From the NCBI RefSeq assembly GCF_018966525.1, contig NZ_CP076607.1:5394001-5458000 (forward strand): DNA of 64,000 bases, written 5' to 3'. This document shows positions 40,359-49,951 of the stretch, piece by piece. Below the pieces are notes generated by a model, which saw only the letters and a list, made by a program, of their open reading frames with translations, searched no databases and had not been told where the DNA came from. The translations under genes and the position numbers were made by a program. This DNA is from Paenibacillus sophorae (GTDB lineage: Bacteria > Bacillota > Bacilli > Paenibacillales > Paenibacillaceae). Each line of letters starts with the position of its first letter. Position 1 is the first letter of the stretch.

Positions 40359-41984
40359 TTACTCTCTTTCCCGCGCGCGCGCCGGCTGCAGCTTCATAAG
40401 CGGGTTAAGCAGCTTCCGCACCGGACGCGGATAGCTCGCAAGCTCCCCGGCGCTTAATACGCCCAGAACAATCAGCAAGACCAGGTAAAGGATAACAACG
40501 ACTGCCCCGGCAGCCAGACAACCAACAAGATAGGCCAGCCGCGCAGGCATCATTCCCGTCAGGCTGATCGCTGCCACGTTCAGACCGTAACCGGACGCGC
40601 CTGATACGAGCACCGCCAGCAGATACCCACGCCAGCGCTTGCCCATAATCTCAAACGGCACGATGCTCCGAAGCAGCCGGAGATTGAGGCCGGTAATGAC
40701 GATAAAGCACAGCGCCGTGGCGATAATAATGCCGTAAATGCCCATGAACCGGCTGAGCAGAACGCTCGCCGCGAGCTTGACGATAATCCCGGCCAGAACG
40801 TAGAACATGGAAATGCGCGATTTACCCATACCGAGCAGAATGGAGTTCGAGGTGGTCATTGTAATCTGGAAAATGGTGCCCAGCGTTAGCAGAGCAATCA
40901 TTCCGCTGCCGGATGGGCTGGTGAAGAGCAGGCCGTTCACCGAGTAGGCCGCGACGACAAGCGACAGCACGATCGGCGTTCCGGTCAGGATCGCGATGCG
41001 CATCGCGAGTGTGATCTGCCGCTTCAGGTGAACCTCGTCCCGGCGGGCGTAGGCCGCCGAAATGACCGGAATCAGCGAGGTGCTGAGGGCAATCGCCAGC
41101 ACGGGCGGGATGCCCGCGATGCTCTGCGCTTTCTGGCCGAGAATACCGAGCAGCCGCGTCGCTTCGGTGCCGCCCACCTGCCCGCTAAGCAGGGGAACGA
41201 TCAGGGATGAGTCGATGAAATAGACGGCTTGAATGGTCATGGAAGACAGGATGATCGGAATGGACAAGCTGAAAATATCCTTATAAATACCGAGCAGCGG
41301 CAGTTTGGCTTCCGGGGAGGCGTGGATTCCGCTTTGCTTGTCGCTCCGCTTCATCTTGATGGCCGCATACAGCATAATGGCGAATGCCCCGACGCTGCCA
41401 AACACGCTGCCGAACGAAGCTCCTGCCGCCATAACCGGGTTCCCGTAACCCTGGTGAAGCAGGAAAAACGCCAACAGGATGGCCGTAAACACGCGGGCAA
41501 TCTGCTCCACGATTTGCGAGATCCCGTTGGCCATCATATTGTTGCGGCCCTGCGAGTACCCGCGCATCATCGCGATTGTGGGGAACAGCAGCAGCGCGGG
41601 GGCAATGGCCCGGATCGCCAGCGTGCTTTCTGGCACGCCCGCATGCTTCGCGAAAAGTGGAGCGGTTATGTACAGCGCCGCGCTGATGATTACGCCGACG
41701 ACGGCGCCAAAAATAAGCGCGGCTCGGTAAACCTGCCGCGCTTCGTCCGGACGGTTCAGGGCGTAGCGCTCTGAAACCATTTTACTGAGCGTGCTGGGAA
41801 TACCCGCCGTGGCGAGCGTCAACAGCATCAGATACACATTGTTGGCCTGCGAAAAGGCCGCATCCCCGACATCGTTGAACAAATGCTCAAGCGGAACCCG
41901 CTGAAAAATACCAAGCACGCGCGCCACCAAAGCGGCGGCGGCGAGAATAATCGTGCCTTTGATAAAAGAATCCTTCTTCGACAA
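40359..41984 (-). CDS. MOP-superfamily lipid flippase, MurJ/SpoVB-like
   Basis: 541 aa with about 14 hydrophobic segments. The N-terminus FIKGTIILAAAALVARVLGIFQRVPLEHLFND and GIPSTLSKMVSERYA are typical of polysaccharide-export/MviN-type proteins of Firmicutes. FMGIYGIIIATALCF and GMGKSRISMFYVLAGIIVKL are conserved late motifs. Candidates are the lipid II flippase MurJ (YtgP) and SpoVB; sequence alone does not separate them. A cell-envelope role would fit the nearby penicillin-binding proteins. Confidence 0.82.
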   Translation of the reverse strand: MSKKDSFIKGTIILAAAALVARVLGIFQRVPLEHLFNDVGDAAFSQANNVYLMLLTLATAGIPSTLSKMVSERYALNRPDEARQVYRAALIFGAVVGVIISAALYITAPLFAKHAGVPESTLAIRAIAPALLLFPTIAMMRGYSQGRNNMMANGISQIVEQIARVFTAILLAFFLLHQGYGNPVMAAGASFGSVFGSVGAFAIMLYAAIKMKRSDKQSGIHASPEAKLPLLGIYKDIFSLSIPIILSSMTIQAVYFIDSSLIVPLLSGQVGGTEATRLLGILGQKAQSIAGIPPVLAIALSTSLIPVISAAYARRDEVHLKRQITLAMRIAILTGTPIVLSLVVAAYSVNGLLFTSPSGSGMIALLTLGTIFQITMTTSNSILLGMGKSRISMFYVLAGIIVKLAASVLLSRFMGIYGIIIATALCFIVITGLNLRLLRSIVPFEIMGKRWRGYLLAVLVSGASGYGLNVAAISLTGMMPARLAYLVGCLAAGAVVVILYLVLLIVLGVLSAGELASYPRPVRKLLNPLMKLQPARARERE

Positions 41985-42010
41985 CCTGTTTCCCCTTCTT
42001 TACAGTGAAT

Positions 42011-42496
42011 TTAATACAGGCCGATCCAAATAAAGAAGAGGATGACCATAACGATTTGCAGCACAACTTTGACGACCGTACTGCTGAACAGCCCGAGCAT
42101 GGAGCCTGCGCTGACCTTGAGCGCTTTGCCCGGATCTGATCCGGCGATCATCTCGCCGATAAACGCTCCCAGGAGCGGTCCGATAATCAGGCCGAACGCC
42201 GGAATAACGAACGGCCCAGCGATCAGACCGATCGTACTGCCAATGATGGAGGAACGGGAACCGCCGAATTTTTTGACACCCCATGCCCCCACGACATAAT
42301 CGGCAATGAACAGCGCGGCGACGATCAGCGTCTGGATAATCCAGAACCATGGCCCGAACGAGGCGAAGCCGAAGAACCAGCCGTAGACGAAAAAGGCAAA
42401 GTAGATCGCCAATGCTCCCGGCAAAATGGGATAGACGGCTCCTGCCAAGCCGACGGCAAACAGTGCGATAATTAGAATCCATCCGAGAATAGCCAA
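42011..42496 (-). CDS. DUF456 membrane protein
   Basis: 161 aa, strongly hydrophobic, with GLAGAVYPILPGALAIYFAFFVYGWFFGF and GLIAGPFVIPAFGLIIGPLLGAFIGEM. These Gly-rich repeats define DUF456, a small multi-helix membrane family of unknown function. It is separated from the flippase gene by 26 bp and probably co-transcribed. Confidence 0.88.
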   Translation of the reverse strand: MAILGWILIIALFAVGLAGAVYPILPGALAIYFAFFVYGWFFGFASFGPWFWIIQTLIVAALFIADYVVGAWGVKKFGGSRSSIIGSTIGLIAGPFVIPAFGLIIGPLLGAFIGEMIAGSDPGKALKVSAGSMLGLFSSTVVKVVLQIVMVILFFIWIGLY

Positions 42497-42549
42497 GCTT
42501 GGTCCCTCCTGTATATTAGGATCTGCGAATACAAAGGCTCCGCATCAGG

Positions 42550-43317
42550 TTATAGCTCCCGTAAAGCCGCCGCTTCATCGTGAAAGATGAAACGGCGGAT
42601 GACCTCGGCGATTCCATCTTCGTTGTTCGTCGAGGTTACCGCGTCCGCTGCCTGCTTAACGGTATCCTGGGCATTGCCCATGGCTACCCCAAGACCCGCC
42701 TGCTGAATCACCGCAAGATCGTTCAGACTGTCGCCAACCGCGATGACTTCCTCCATCTTGATTCCCAGCAAGCCGCACACTTCTTTGATGCCCGACGCCT
42801 TGTTCACACCAAGAGCGTTAATCTCCAGATTATAGGGAGACGAGTTGGTAATCTCCAGACCGCCCATGTCCTGAAGCTTCATCAGCACCTGATGGCGGAT
42901 ATCATCATCTTCCGTGTCATAGCCGAATTTCAGCCATTCCCGCCCGTCAATATTACCGTCCCAGCTTTCCTTGTTATAAACGCCATCGACTGAATACGCC
43001 CAATACCAGATGCCATACTCTATCGCAATCGCGTGCATTTGTTTGATCAGCTGAGGGTCCATCAGGGAACGGCGGTACAGCTCATGCGGCGCCCGCCACA
43101 CTTCACTTCCGTTCACTGTAACCATTGGCGTCTTCAGTCCAAGCTGCTTGGCGTAAGGGTATGCGGAGTTAAACGCCCGCCCGGTGGACAAGCAGACATA
43201 AATGCCCGCTTCCACCGCCTTGTGTATCCATTTCACAGTCTCTGGTGTAATCCGTTCTTCACTATTCAGCAGGGTTCCATCCATATCCAAAGCTAGCAGG
43301 CGGTATTTGGCAGTCAT
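42550..43317 (-). CDS. Cof-type HAD phosphatase
   Basis: 255 aa from MTAKYRLLALDMDGTLL (an ATG two codons earlier falls on the GGAGGG site). HAD motif I is LDMDGTLLNSEERI with nucleophile Asp; motif II is CLSTGRAFNSAYP; motif IV is EEVIAVGDSLNDLAVIQQAGLGVAMGNA. The C2-type cap and Cof family suggest a cytoplasmic sugar- or nucleotide-phosphate phosphatase. Substrate not predictable. Confidence 0.92.
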   Translation of the reverse strand: MTAKYRLLALDMDGTLLNSEERITPETVKWIHKAVEAGIYVCLSTGRAFNSAYPYAKQLGLKTPMVTVNGSEVWRAPHELYRRSLMDPQLIKQMHAIAIEYGIWYWAYSVDGVYNKESWDGNIDGREWLKFGYDTEDDDIRHQVLMKLQDMGGLEITNSSPYNLEINALGVNKASGIKEVCGLLGIKMEEVIAVGDSLNDLAVIQQAGLGVAMGNAQDTVKQAADAVTSTNNEDGIAEVIRRFIFHDEAAALREL

Positions 43318-43343
43318 CGCCATCCCTCCATTTTTCTTTATAT

Positions 43344-45437
43344 TTATTGATTCGTGCCGCTTTGAGCGGCCTGATTCTGCTGCAAGCTCTTCTTCGGTAC
43401 CCCGTCAAGACCGTACTCCCAGTCATAGGCGTCGAATATTTTCCGTGCCACCGGAGCGGCGCTGTTCGATCCGAAGCCGCCTTCGGGGATAATAACGGCT
43501 ACGGCCAGCTTCGGCTTGTTGCGCGGCGCATAGGCGATGAAGACGCCGTTGTCGACGGTGTGTTTGCCGCTCTTATCGTAATAATCCTGCTGCGAGGTTC
43601 CCGTCTTGCGTGCAAAATCATAGGGAAAACCGTCAAAGACGTCAACCTTGCTATTCATTCCTTTTTTTACTTCATTCCAGTAAGAGTCGTCCATCTTGAC
43701 GGTATTCAGTACCTCGCGTCCGAACGTTTTGACTACTTTTCCAGAGGAATCCGTGATTTTGCTGACCAGGTGCGGCTTGATTCGTTCGCCCTTGTTGGCC
43801 AGCGTCGAAGCGTACTGAGCAAGCTGAAGGGTCGTATAAGCTCCCTGTTGACCAAAAGAGGCGTACACCAGCGCGGACTGAACACTACCTGTCTTCGCTT
43901 CTTTTCTATAGTTAATTTGGCCTCTATGCTCATTTGGTAAGTCAACGCCCGTGAACACGCCAAGACCAAACTCCTTCATGTATTTATCCCATACATCAAT
44001 GCCTTTGGAACCATATTTGTTATTTAATTTCTTGCCCACCATGTCCACCATAAAGACGTTGGAAGATTGCGCTATGGCCTCGGCCGGATACATTCTGCCT
44101 AAAACGTGACCGGATGCATTCCTGACCTTCGTTTCATAGCCGGCTTTGCCAAATGAGGTAATCCCTGTGTCCGTATACCAATCTGAGGTTTTAAAGAGTC
44201 CTTCATTAAGCCCGAGCAGTACACTCAGCGGCTTGACAGTGGAACCCAAGAGCACGATTGACTCAAAACCATGTCCGGAGCGTCCCGCCATTATTGGAGT
44301 AATCGTACCGTTCTGATAATTGTTCTGAATCGCATCCCATATTTCCATAATATTTCCGTTAACCCAGGCGTTCGTATCATAATCAGGCATGCTGGCCATG
44401 GCTACGATATTTCCGGTATCGACTTCCATCGCCACCGCATAACCCGTTATGGCGTTTGGATGCGTCTTGCCCTGAACGGCATGTGTATGCAGCCATTTGA
44501 TCTGATCCGTTATCGCCTGCTGAGTTTTGAGCTGGACATTTTTGTTAGTAGTCATCCAGATATCATTGCCCTTGACGGGAGGCACGACCTTCTCAATTTT
44601 GTCGGCCATGTTCTGCGGATTGATTGAGATAACCAGATAACCGTTCTGCCCACGCAACTCCCGCTGATACTGCCGCTCAAGGCCATCGAAGCCAACATAT
44701 TCTTCGTCTTTGTACATCAGCCCCGGGTTCGAATCTTTCTTCTTCATCGCATTTAGAATATTTTGGTAGATGGGAAGACTGTTGGAATTCTTGAACAACT
44801 TGACATAGCCAACCGTCTGCACAGCCACCGTATCCTTGTCGTAATGCCGCACGTTCTCTTCTACGACTTCTAGCCCGGGATATTCATCCTTGTGTTCCAT
44901 AAAATAAGCGACTTCCTTGGTGGAAAGTCCCACCTTGATCCGGCGGGGGGTATAGCCGTTGTATTTCCTGAAATTCAGGTCGAACGACTCCTTGACCTGT
45001 TCCACCGTCAGCTTCTCCTCGCTTGAGTCGCCGAGTTCATTGAATTTATCCACCAGATCCGCCGCCAGCTTGTCGACCTTCGCCTTGGCTTCCGGAGTAA
45101 AATCCGTTACCTCGGTTGTCTTGTCCGTCTTTTTCTCCGTATATTCCTTGGTCAGCGTAATGTACAGTGACTGGACAGGAGTGGAGTAAGCGATTTTCTC
45201 GCCTCCGGCGGCGAGGATCGAACCCCGCATGGCGGCAAGCGGCACATCCTTCGTATCCCGGTTCGCCTCCACCTCGGTCAGCGTCGGGCCTTCCACGAAT
45301 TGCAGTACGGCAAGACGGATAATAATTACGCAGAAAATGACAAACGTACTGAAAAAGAACACATTGATCCGCAGCGCCAGGGTGCTTTTTCTATTGGTCT
45401 CGTCCGAAGGCGAGCCCTGCTTGCGAAAAAGGCTCAC
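43344..45437 (-). CDS. Class B penicillin-binding protein (PBP2-like), copy A
   Basis: 697 aa with GTG start seven bases after GAGGAGAG. One N-terminal transmembrane helix (VFFFSTFVIFCVIIIRLAVLQF) precedes a dimerisation domain and the transpeptidase domain. Active-site motifs: Ser-x-x-Lys in LLGSTVKPLSVLLG (near residue 400), SSN in AQSSNVFMVD, KTG in ARKTGTSQQ. It cross-links peptidoglycan. A second, nearly identical gene lies directly upstream on the same strand. Differences cluster in short surface stretches and the extreme C-terminus. Confidence 0.94.
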   Translation of the reverse strand: MSLFRKQGSPSDETNRKSTLALRINVFFFSTFVIFCVIIIRLAVLQFVEGPTLTEVEANRDTKDVPLAAMRGSILAAGGEKIAYSTPVQSLYITLTKEYTEKKTDKTTEVTDFTPEAKAKVDKLAADLVDKFNELGDSSEEKLTVEQVKESFDLNFRKYNGYTPRRIKVGLSTKEVAYFMEHKDEYPGLEVVEENVRHYDKDTVAVQTVGYVKLFKNSNSLPIYQNILNAMKKKDSNPGLMYKDEEYVGFDGLERQYQRELRGQNGYLVISINPQNMADKIEKVVPPVKGNDIWMTTNKNVQLKTQQAITDQIKWLHTHAVQGKTHPNAITGYAVAMEVDTGNIVAMASMPDYDTNAWVNGNIMEIWDAIQNNYQNGTITPIMAGRSGHGFESIVLLGSTVKPLSVLLGLNEGLFKTSDWYTDTGITSFGKAGYETKVRNASGHVLGRMYPAEAIAQSSNVFMVDMVGKKLNNKYGSKGIDVWDKYMKEFGLGVFTGVDLPNEHRGQINYRKEAKTGSVQSALVYASFGQQGAYTTLQLAQYASTLANKGERIKPHLVSKITDSSGKVVKTFGREVLNTVKMDDSYWNEVKKGMNSKVDVFDGFPYDFARKTGTSQQDYYDKSGKHTVDNGVFIAYAPRNKPKLAVAVIIPEGGFGSNSAAPVARKIFDAYDWEYGLDGVPKKSLQQNQAAQSGTNQ

Positions 45438-45821
45438 TTTGTTCTCTCCTCAATTATAACATTTAAGAATTCATATGTATCTCAGGAAGTAGGCCGATGT
45501 CTACAGAACCCATTTATTGTAACATAATCATTGCTGCGGCTCTAATATTTTCAACACACTTTTCTCGACATGCTGAAGATCAGCGCGAATAAAAAATCGT
45601 AATTCTTGCAGCAGCCATCAAAGAATATGCATCATGCTACAAAAATAACGCCGTCAAATTAATGTGAGTTATGCTATTTATTAGAACTTTCGTTGAGTGG
45701 ATAAAATAAAAAGGACATCGTTCTTTTGTGAGGAATTGAGGTCACCGACCAAACAATTTCCATACAAAAAAAGATGCCCCCTCTCTTAATATACCGAATT
45801 TAAAGGCTGATTTCAGCTCCT
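45438..45821. other. Spacer between the duplicated penicillin-binding protein genes
   Basis: No gene found. Its right part (45,690-45,790) is A-rich with AAAAAGGACATCGTTCTTTTG, a weak inverted pair that may terminate copy B transcription. The part next to copy A should hold its promoter. The 5' ends of both copies share the same GTG start and ribosome binding site, but the spacer itself is not obviously duplicated beside copy B. Confidence 0.35.
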
Positions 45822-47921
45822 TTAGTTCGTACCAGTTGTGCCGTTCGCGGCGGAGCTGCCGCTTTGAGCCGCCGATTGATTCTGCTGAAGACTCTTCTTC
45901 GGCACGCCGTCAAGTCCGTACTCCCAGTCATAGGCGTCGAAAATTTTGCGCGCCACCGGCGCGGCGCTGTTCGAGCCGAAGCCCCCTTCGGGGATGATAA
46001 CGGCAACTGCTAGTTTCGGATTGTTGCGCGGCGCGTAGGCGATGAAGACGCCGTTATCTTTTAATACTCCTCTTGCCGACTGCTGTGAGGTTCCTGTCTT
46101 CCGGGCGAAGTCATAGGGAAAATTATCGAACGCGCTAACGTCACTGTTCATCCCCCGCTTGACTTCGTTCCAGTAAGCATCATCCATTTTGACGGTATTC
46201 AGTACCTCGCGTCCGAACGTCTTGACCACTTGCCCCGAGGGATCCGTGATTTTGCTGACAAGATGCGGCTTGATCCGCTCGCCCTTATTGGCTAGCGTAG
46301 AAGCATATTGAGCAAGTTGTAGTGTGGTGTAAGCTCCTTGTTGACCAAAAGAAGCATAAACCAAAGCTGCCTGGGCACTGCCTGCTGCCTTTAGATTCGT
46401 ATAGTTGATTCTACCTAGAAACTCATTGGGCAGATCAACTCCTGTCGACACGCCCAGTCCAAACTCCTTCATATATTTATCCCATACGTCGATGCCCTTG
46501 GAAGTATATTTTTCATAAAGTCTCTTGCCAACCATATCAACCATAAAGACGTTGGATGAATGTTCAATAGCCAGGGCTGGGTCCATTCCTCCATAGACGT
46601 GGCCGGATGCGTTTCGAACACTCGTTTCATGGCCAGCCTTACCGAAGGAAGTAATCCCCCTGTCCGTATACCAAGTGGAGGTCGTAAACAGTCCCTCGTT
46701 AAGTCCGATCAATACGCTCAGCGGCTTGATAGTGGAACCCATTAGAACCGTCGATTCAAAATTATTGCCTGATCGCCCCGACGAATAAGGAGTAATCGTA
46801 CCATTCTGATAATTGGTTATGTCCAAGACTTTCGAAATGCTGCCATCAGTCCACGCATTCGTATCGTAATCCGGCATACTGGCCATGGCTACGATATTTC
46901 CCGTATCGACTTCCATCGCGACCGCGTAGCCCGTTATGGCGTTGGGATGCGTCTTGCCCTGAACGGCGTGTGTATGCAGCCATCTCAGTTGATCCGTTAT
47001 CGCCTGCTCCGTCTTGAGCTGAACATTTTTGTTGATGGTCATCCAGATATCATTGCCTTTGACGGGAGGAGCGACCTTCTCAATTTTCTCGGCCATGTTC
47101 TGCGGATTGATGGAAATTTCCTGGTATCCATTCTGCCCCCGAAGCTCTCGCTGGTACTGAAGCTCAAGACCGTCGAAACCGACGAACTCATCATCTTTGT
47201 AGGTCAGGCCCGCTGTCGGATTCTTTTTCATCGCGTTCAGAACGTTCTGGTAGATGCCAAGACTGTTGGAATTCTTGAACAGCTTGACATAGCCAACTGT
47301 CTGCACAGCTACCTTATCCTTGTCGTAATGCCGCACGTTCTCCTCCACGACTTCCAGGCCGGGGTATTCATCCTTGTGCTCCATAAAATAAGCGACTTCC
47401 TTAGCGGAGAGTCCTACCTTGATACGACGCGGTGTATAGCCGTTATACTTCCTGAACTTCAAGTCGAGCGAGTCCTTTACCTGCTCCACCGTCAGCTTCT
47501 CCTCGCTCTTGTCGCCGAGTTCATTAAATTTATTCACCAGATCTGCCGCCAGCTTATCGACAGCCGCCTTCGCTTCCGGAGTATAATCCGTTACGCGGGT
47601 TGTCTTGTCCGTCTTTTGCTGCAAATACTCCTTGGTCAGCGTAATGTACAGCGACTGGACAGGAGTCGAGTAAGCGATTTTCTCGCCCCCGGCGGCGAGG
47701 ATTGAACCGCGCATGGCGGCAAGCGGCACATTTTTCGTATCCCGGTTCGCCTCCACCTCGGTCAGCGTCGGACCTTCCACGAATTGCAGTACGGCAAGAC
47801 GGATAATAATTACGCAGAAAATGACAAACGTACTGAAAAAGAACACATTGATCCGCAGCGCCAGGGTGCTTTTGCTATTGGTCTCGTCCGAGGGCGATCC
47901 CTGCTTGCGAAAAAGGCTCAC
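45822..47921 (-). CDS. Class B penicillin-binding protein (PBP2-like), copy B
   Basis: 699 aa, GTG start behind AAAGGAGAG. Same architecture as copy A, with SxxK in LMGSTIKPLSVLIG, SSN in EHSSNVFMVD and KTG in ARKTGTSQQSA. Long stretches are identical to copy A (for example ITGYAVAMEVDTGNIVAMAS). Copy B ends in a serine/glycine/threonine-rich tail (SGSSAANGTTGTN). The pair is a tandem duplication. Retention of all motifs suggests both are functional, perhaps with different timing or substrate preference. Confidence 0.94.
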   Translation of the reverse strand: MSLFRKQGSPSDETNSKSTLALRINVFFFSTFVIFCVIIIRLAVLQFVEGPTLTEVEANRDTKNVPLAAMRGSILAAGGEKIAYSTPVQSLYITLTKEYLQQKTDKTTRVTDYTPEAKAAVDKLAADLVNKFNELGDKSEEKLTVEQVKDSLDLKFRKYNGYTPRRIKVGLSAKEVAYFMEHKDEYPGLEVVEENVRHYDKDKVAVQTVGYVKLFKNSNSLGIYQNVLNAMKKNPTAGLTYKDDEFVGFDGLELQYQRELRGQNGYQEISINPQNMAEKIEKVAPPVKGNDIWMTINKNVQLKTEQAITDQLRWLHTHAVQGKTHPNAITGYAVAMEVDTGNIVAMASMPDYDTNAWTDGSISKVLDITNYQNGTITPYSSGRSGNNFESTVLMGSTIKPLSVLIGLNEGLFTTSTWYTDRGITSFGKAGHETSVRNASGHVYGGMDPALAIEHSSNVFMVDMVGKRLYEKYTSKGIDVWDKYMKEFGLGVSTGVDLPNEFLGRINYTNLKAAGSAQAALVYASFGQQGAYTTLQLAQYASTLANKGERIKPHLVSKITDPSGQVVKTFGREVLNTVKMDDAYWNEVKRGMNSDVSAFDNFPYDFARKTGTSQQSARGVLKDNGVFIAYAPRNNPKLAVAVIIPEGGFGSNSAAPVARKIFDAYDWEYGLDGVPKKSLQQNQSAAQSGSSAANGTTGTN

Positions 47922-48027
47922 TTTGTTCTCTCCTTTATAAATTGAAATATTTAAAATAAATGCCGGAATGAGGCTTTGTAATCAGACTCATCCATTGTAT
48001 CACAAGCGAAGCCGCGCCTCTAATGCT

Positions 48028-49173
48028 TCAAAGCACACTTTCTTTGATGTGAGTGGAGTCAAAATCCGCCGGATTAAACCAATCTCCGCTTTTGGCCCAG
48101 GTAGAATCCAGAGGAATCCACGCTTTCCGCTCCGAGATATAAACTTCGTTCCAGGCATGCGGCCCATAGCCGCCGCGTCCGTCGTAACCGCGCCCGGTCA
48201 CCACCCGCACGTCAAGGCCCTGAGATCTGGCCATCACAGCATACAGCCGCGCATAATCAATACATACGCCGAGCCGGGTATCAAAGGTATCCTGCGGCGT
48301 CTGTTCTTTCCATATCCGGTTCTGCTCATAGTTCTCGGCTTTGGCGTAATCGTAAGAAATTCTCGTTCCGACCCAATCGTAGAGCAGCTGAGCCTTCTCT
48401 TCGTCGCTATTCGCCTTTCCGGCAATATCCGCCGCAGCGGTGGTAATATCGCTGGAAACGTCCCGGTCTATAATTTCGTATTTGCGCCGGAGGATATCGT
48501 TCATTTCCGCAGCAACCGCCTTGGTCAGAACCGGAAGCTTGTCCTGTACGGCTGTGCCGGTCACAGGCTCAATCAACGACTCGACGCTCTGGCGGTATAC
48601 CGGTGAATCCTCAACATAGCGTGCCAGACCGCTGCTCGGGATAAGACTGGTTCCCACATACAGAGCGATGATCAGCAAGAGGCACCGGACAGCGCCTATG
48701 AAAAGTCCAATACCTGCCCCGCCGAGCCGGCTTGCGGCCGAGATTTTGCGGTCCCAAAGTCCGCCGGATTTACGGAAGCGCGGAATCGGCAGCAGCAAAG
48801 CCAGAAGCCCCAGAACAATCCGAATCAAACTGCAGCTTACCATCAGCAGAAACAGGAACCGCAGCAGCGGAAGTCCCGCAAGCGCCGATACGGCAGTATA
48901 ATAAATCTGCTGCCACTGGTTCAATTCGCCCTTGGGCGCCGCCGTATCCGCAGCCCATGTTTGAACATATGGCGAAAAATAGGCGGCGGTGAGCGCGGCT
49001 AGAATGAGCGCCGCAATCGTCAGAATGCCTGAACCAATCAGCCCGAATAATCTGCCTGCGGATAAAGAAAATCCCCTGACCCATCCCTGAATCAGCGACA
49101 GGGCGACAATAACCAGCAGAAATATCGTTATGATATTGGCATTGCGCAGGCTTTGCAGCCATTCGTTCAACAT
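48028..49173 (-). CDS. Transglutaminase-like protein with CvpA-like membrane domain
   Basis: 381 aa. Residues 1-190 hold several hydrophobic helices (IITIFLLVIVALSLIQGWVRGFSL...) similar to colicin-V-production-type membrane domains. The C-terminal domain is a transglutaminase/protease-like fold with Cys near 303 (TRLGVCIDYARLYAVMARSQG), His near 339 (GPHAWNEVYI) and Asp near 355 (WIPLDSTWA), the full triad. It may act on cell-wall proteins or peptides outside the membrane. It is 21 bp downstream of a small membrane protein gene. Confidence 0.85.
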   Translation of the reverse strand: MLNEWLQSLRNANIITIFLLVIVALSLIQGWVRGFSLSAGRLFGLIGSGILTIAALILAALTAAYFSPYVQTWAADTAAPKGELNQWQQIYYTAVSALAGLPLLRFLFLLMVSCSLIRIVLGLLALLLPIPRFRKSGGLWDRKISAASRLGGAGIGLFIGAVRCLLLIIALYVGTSLIPSSGLARYVEDSPVYRQSVESLIEPVTGTAVQDKLPVLTKAVAAEMNDILRRKYEIIDRDVSSDITTAAADIAGKANSDEEKAQLLYDWVGTRISYDYAKAENYEQNRIWKEQTPQDTFDTRLGVCIDYARLYAVMARSQGLDVRVVTGRGYDGRGGYGPHAWNEVYISERKAWIPLDSTWAKSGDWFNPADFDSTHIKESVL

Positions 49174-49194
49174 GTCTCCCCTCCTGCTCTGGCG

Positions 49195-49644
49195 TTATTG
49201 ATTCGCACCCTGAGCTTTACGTGCTTCCTCAATGAAGCTCTTCACGGTTTCGTTTACACTCCACTGCCCGAGACTGACTCCCCGGAAGGTAACATTAACC
49301 TTGTCCTCACCAGCCGTTCCCTTCACCTCAATATTGGGTGTCGTAATGGTAAAGGTTCCGTCGCTATTTGAGGTGTAGACGGCGTCTCGCGCTTCTTTCA
49401 GCATCACTTCCTGGGCCTCGTTCTTCAGCGTTCCGACCGTCTCCTCTTTCACCTTGCTTACGGCATTTCCGATCTGATCTATCGTAACTCCGCTGTAAAC
49501 GAGCAAGCCTGCAACAATAACAATGACAATGGCCCATTTCAGCATCGTTTTGACCAAATTGACAACAGCGAACAGCAGTACAAGCGCAATGACGATAACA
49601 AGCCAATTTTCTCTGATAAACTGCGACCACACCTGAGTATCCAT
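49195..49644 (-). CDS. Small membrane protein paired with the transglutaminase
   Basis: 149 aa from MDTQVWSQFIRENW. Two adjacent hydrophobic helices (WLVIVIALVLLFAVVNLVKTML and WAIVIVIVAGLLVYSG) and a polar C-terminal domain of about 90 residues with beta strands (DGTFTITTPNIEVKGTAGEDKVNVTFRG). No family recognised. Its position directly upstream of the transglutaminase-like gene on the same strand suggests they act together at the membrane. Confidence 0.8.
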   Translation of the reverse strand: MDTQVWSQFIRENWLVIVIALVLLFAVVNLVKTMLKWAIVIVIVAGLLVYSGVTIDQIGNAVSKVKEETVGTLKNEAQEVMLKEARDAVYTSNSDGTFTITTPNIEVKGTAGEDKVNVTFRGVSLGQWSVNETVKSFIEEARKAQGANQ

Positions 49645-49903
49645 CACTCCGGCAACACACTCCCATTACTCATTTGCCCGTGCTTTCCGCCAAATCCGGC
49701 AGCGTGCCACGGATATTCATTATTATACATGATCATTCGCCTTAATTCATAAATCCGCCAAGGGATGACAACATTGTAAGCTTTGCGGCGGCGGTTCTGC
49801 GGGCGAGTGAAAAAAAACAGCATATGCCGTTCCACCCTCACGTAAAGTACAAGTAGCGATTGTCCACGCCTTCCAGAAAGGTGTCTCTTCACTTTACATT
49901 TCT

Positions 49904-49933
49904 GTCCACCCTGGCGGGGAGGCCAGGGTGGAC
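49904..49933 (+). promoter_or_regulatory. Strong hairpin just upstream of an MFS transporter gene
   Basis: Perfect 12-bp stem GTCCACCCTGGC / GCCAGGGTGGAC with a six-base loop, ending three bases before the CGGAGGTGAG ribosome binding site. There is no T-tract, so it is not a simple terminator. It could stabilise the mRNA end, block translation, or bind a repressor. Confidence 0.5.
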
Positions 49934-49951
49934 GCTCGGAGGTGAGACTTC

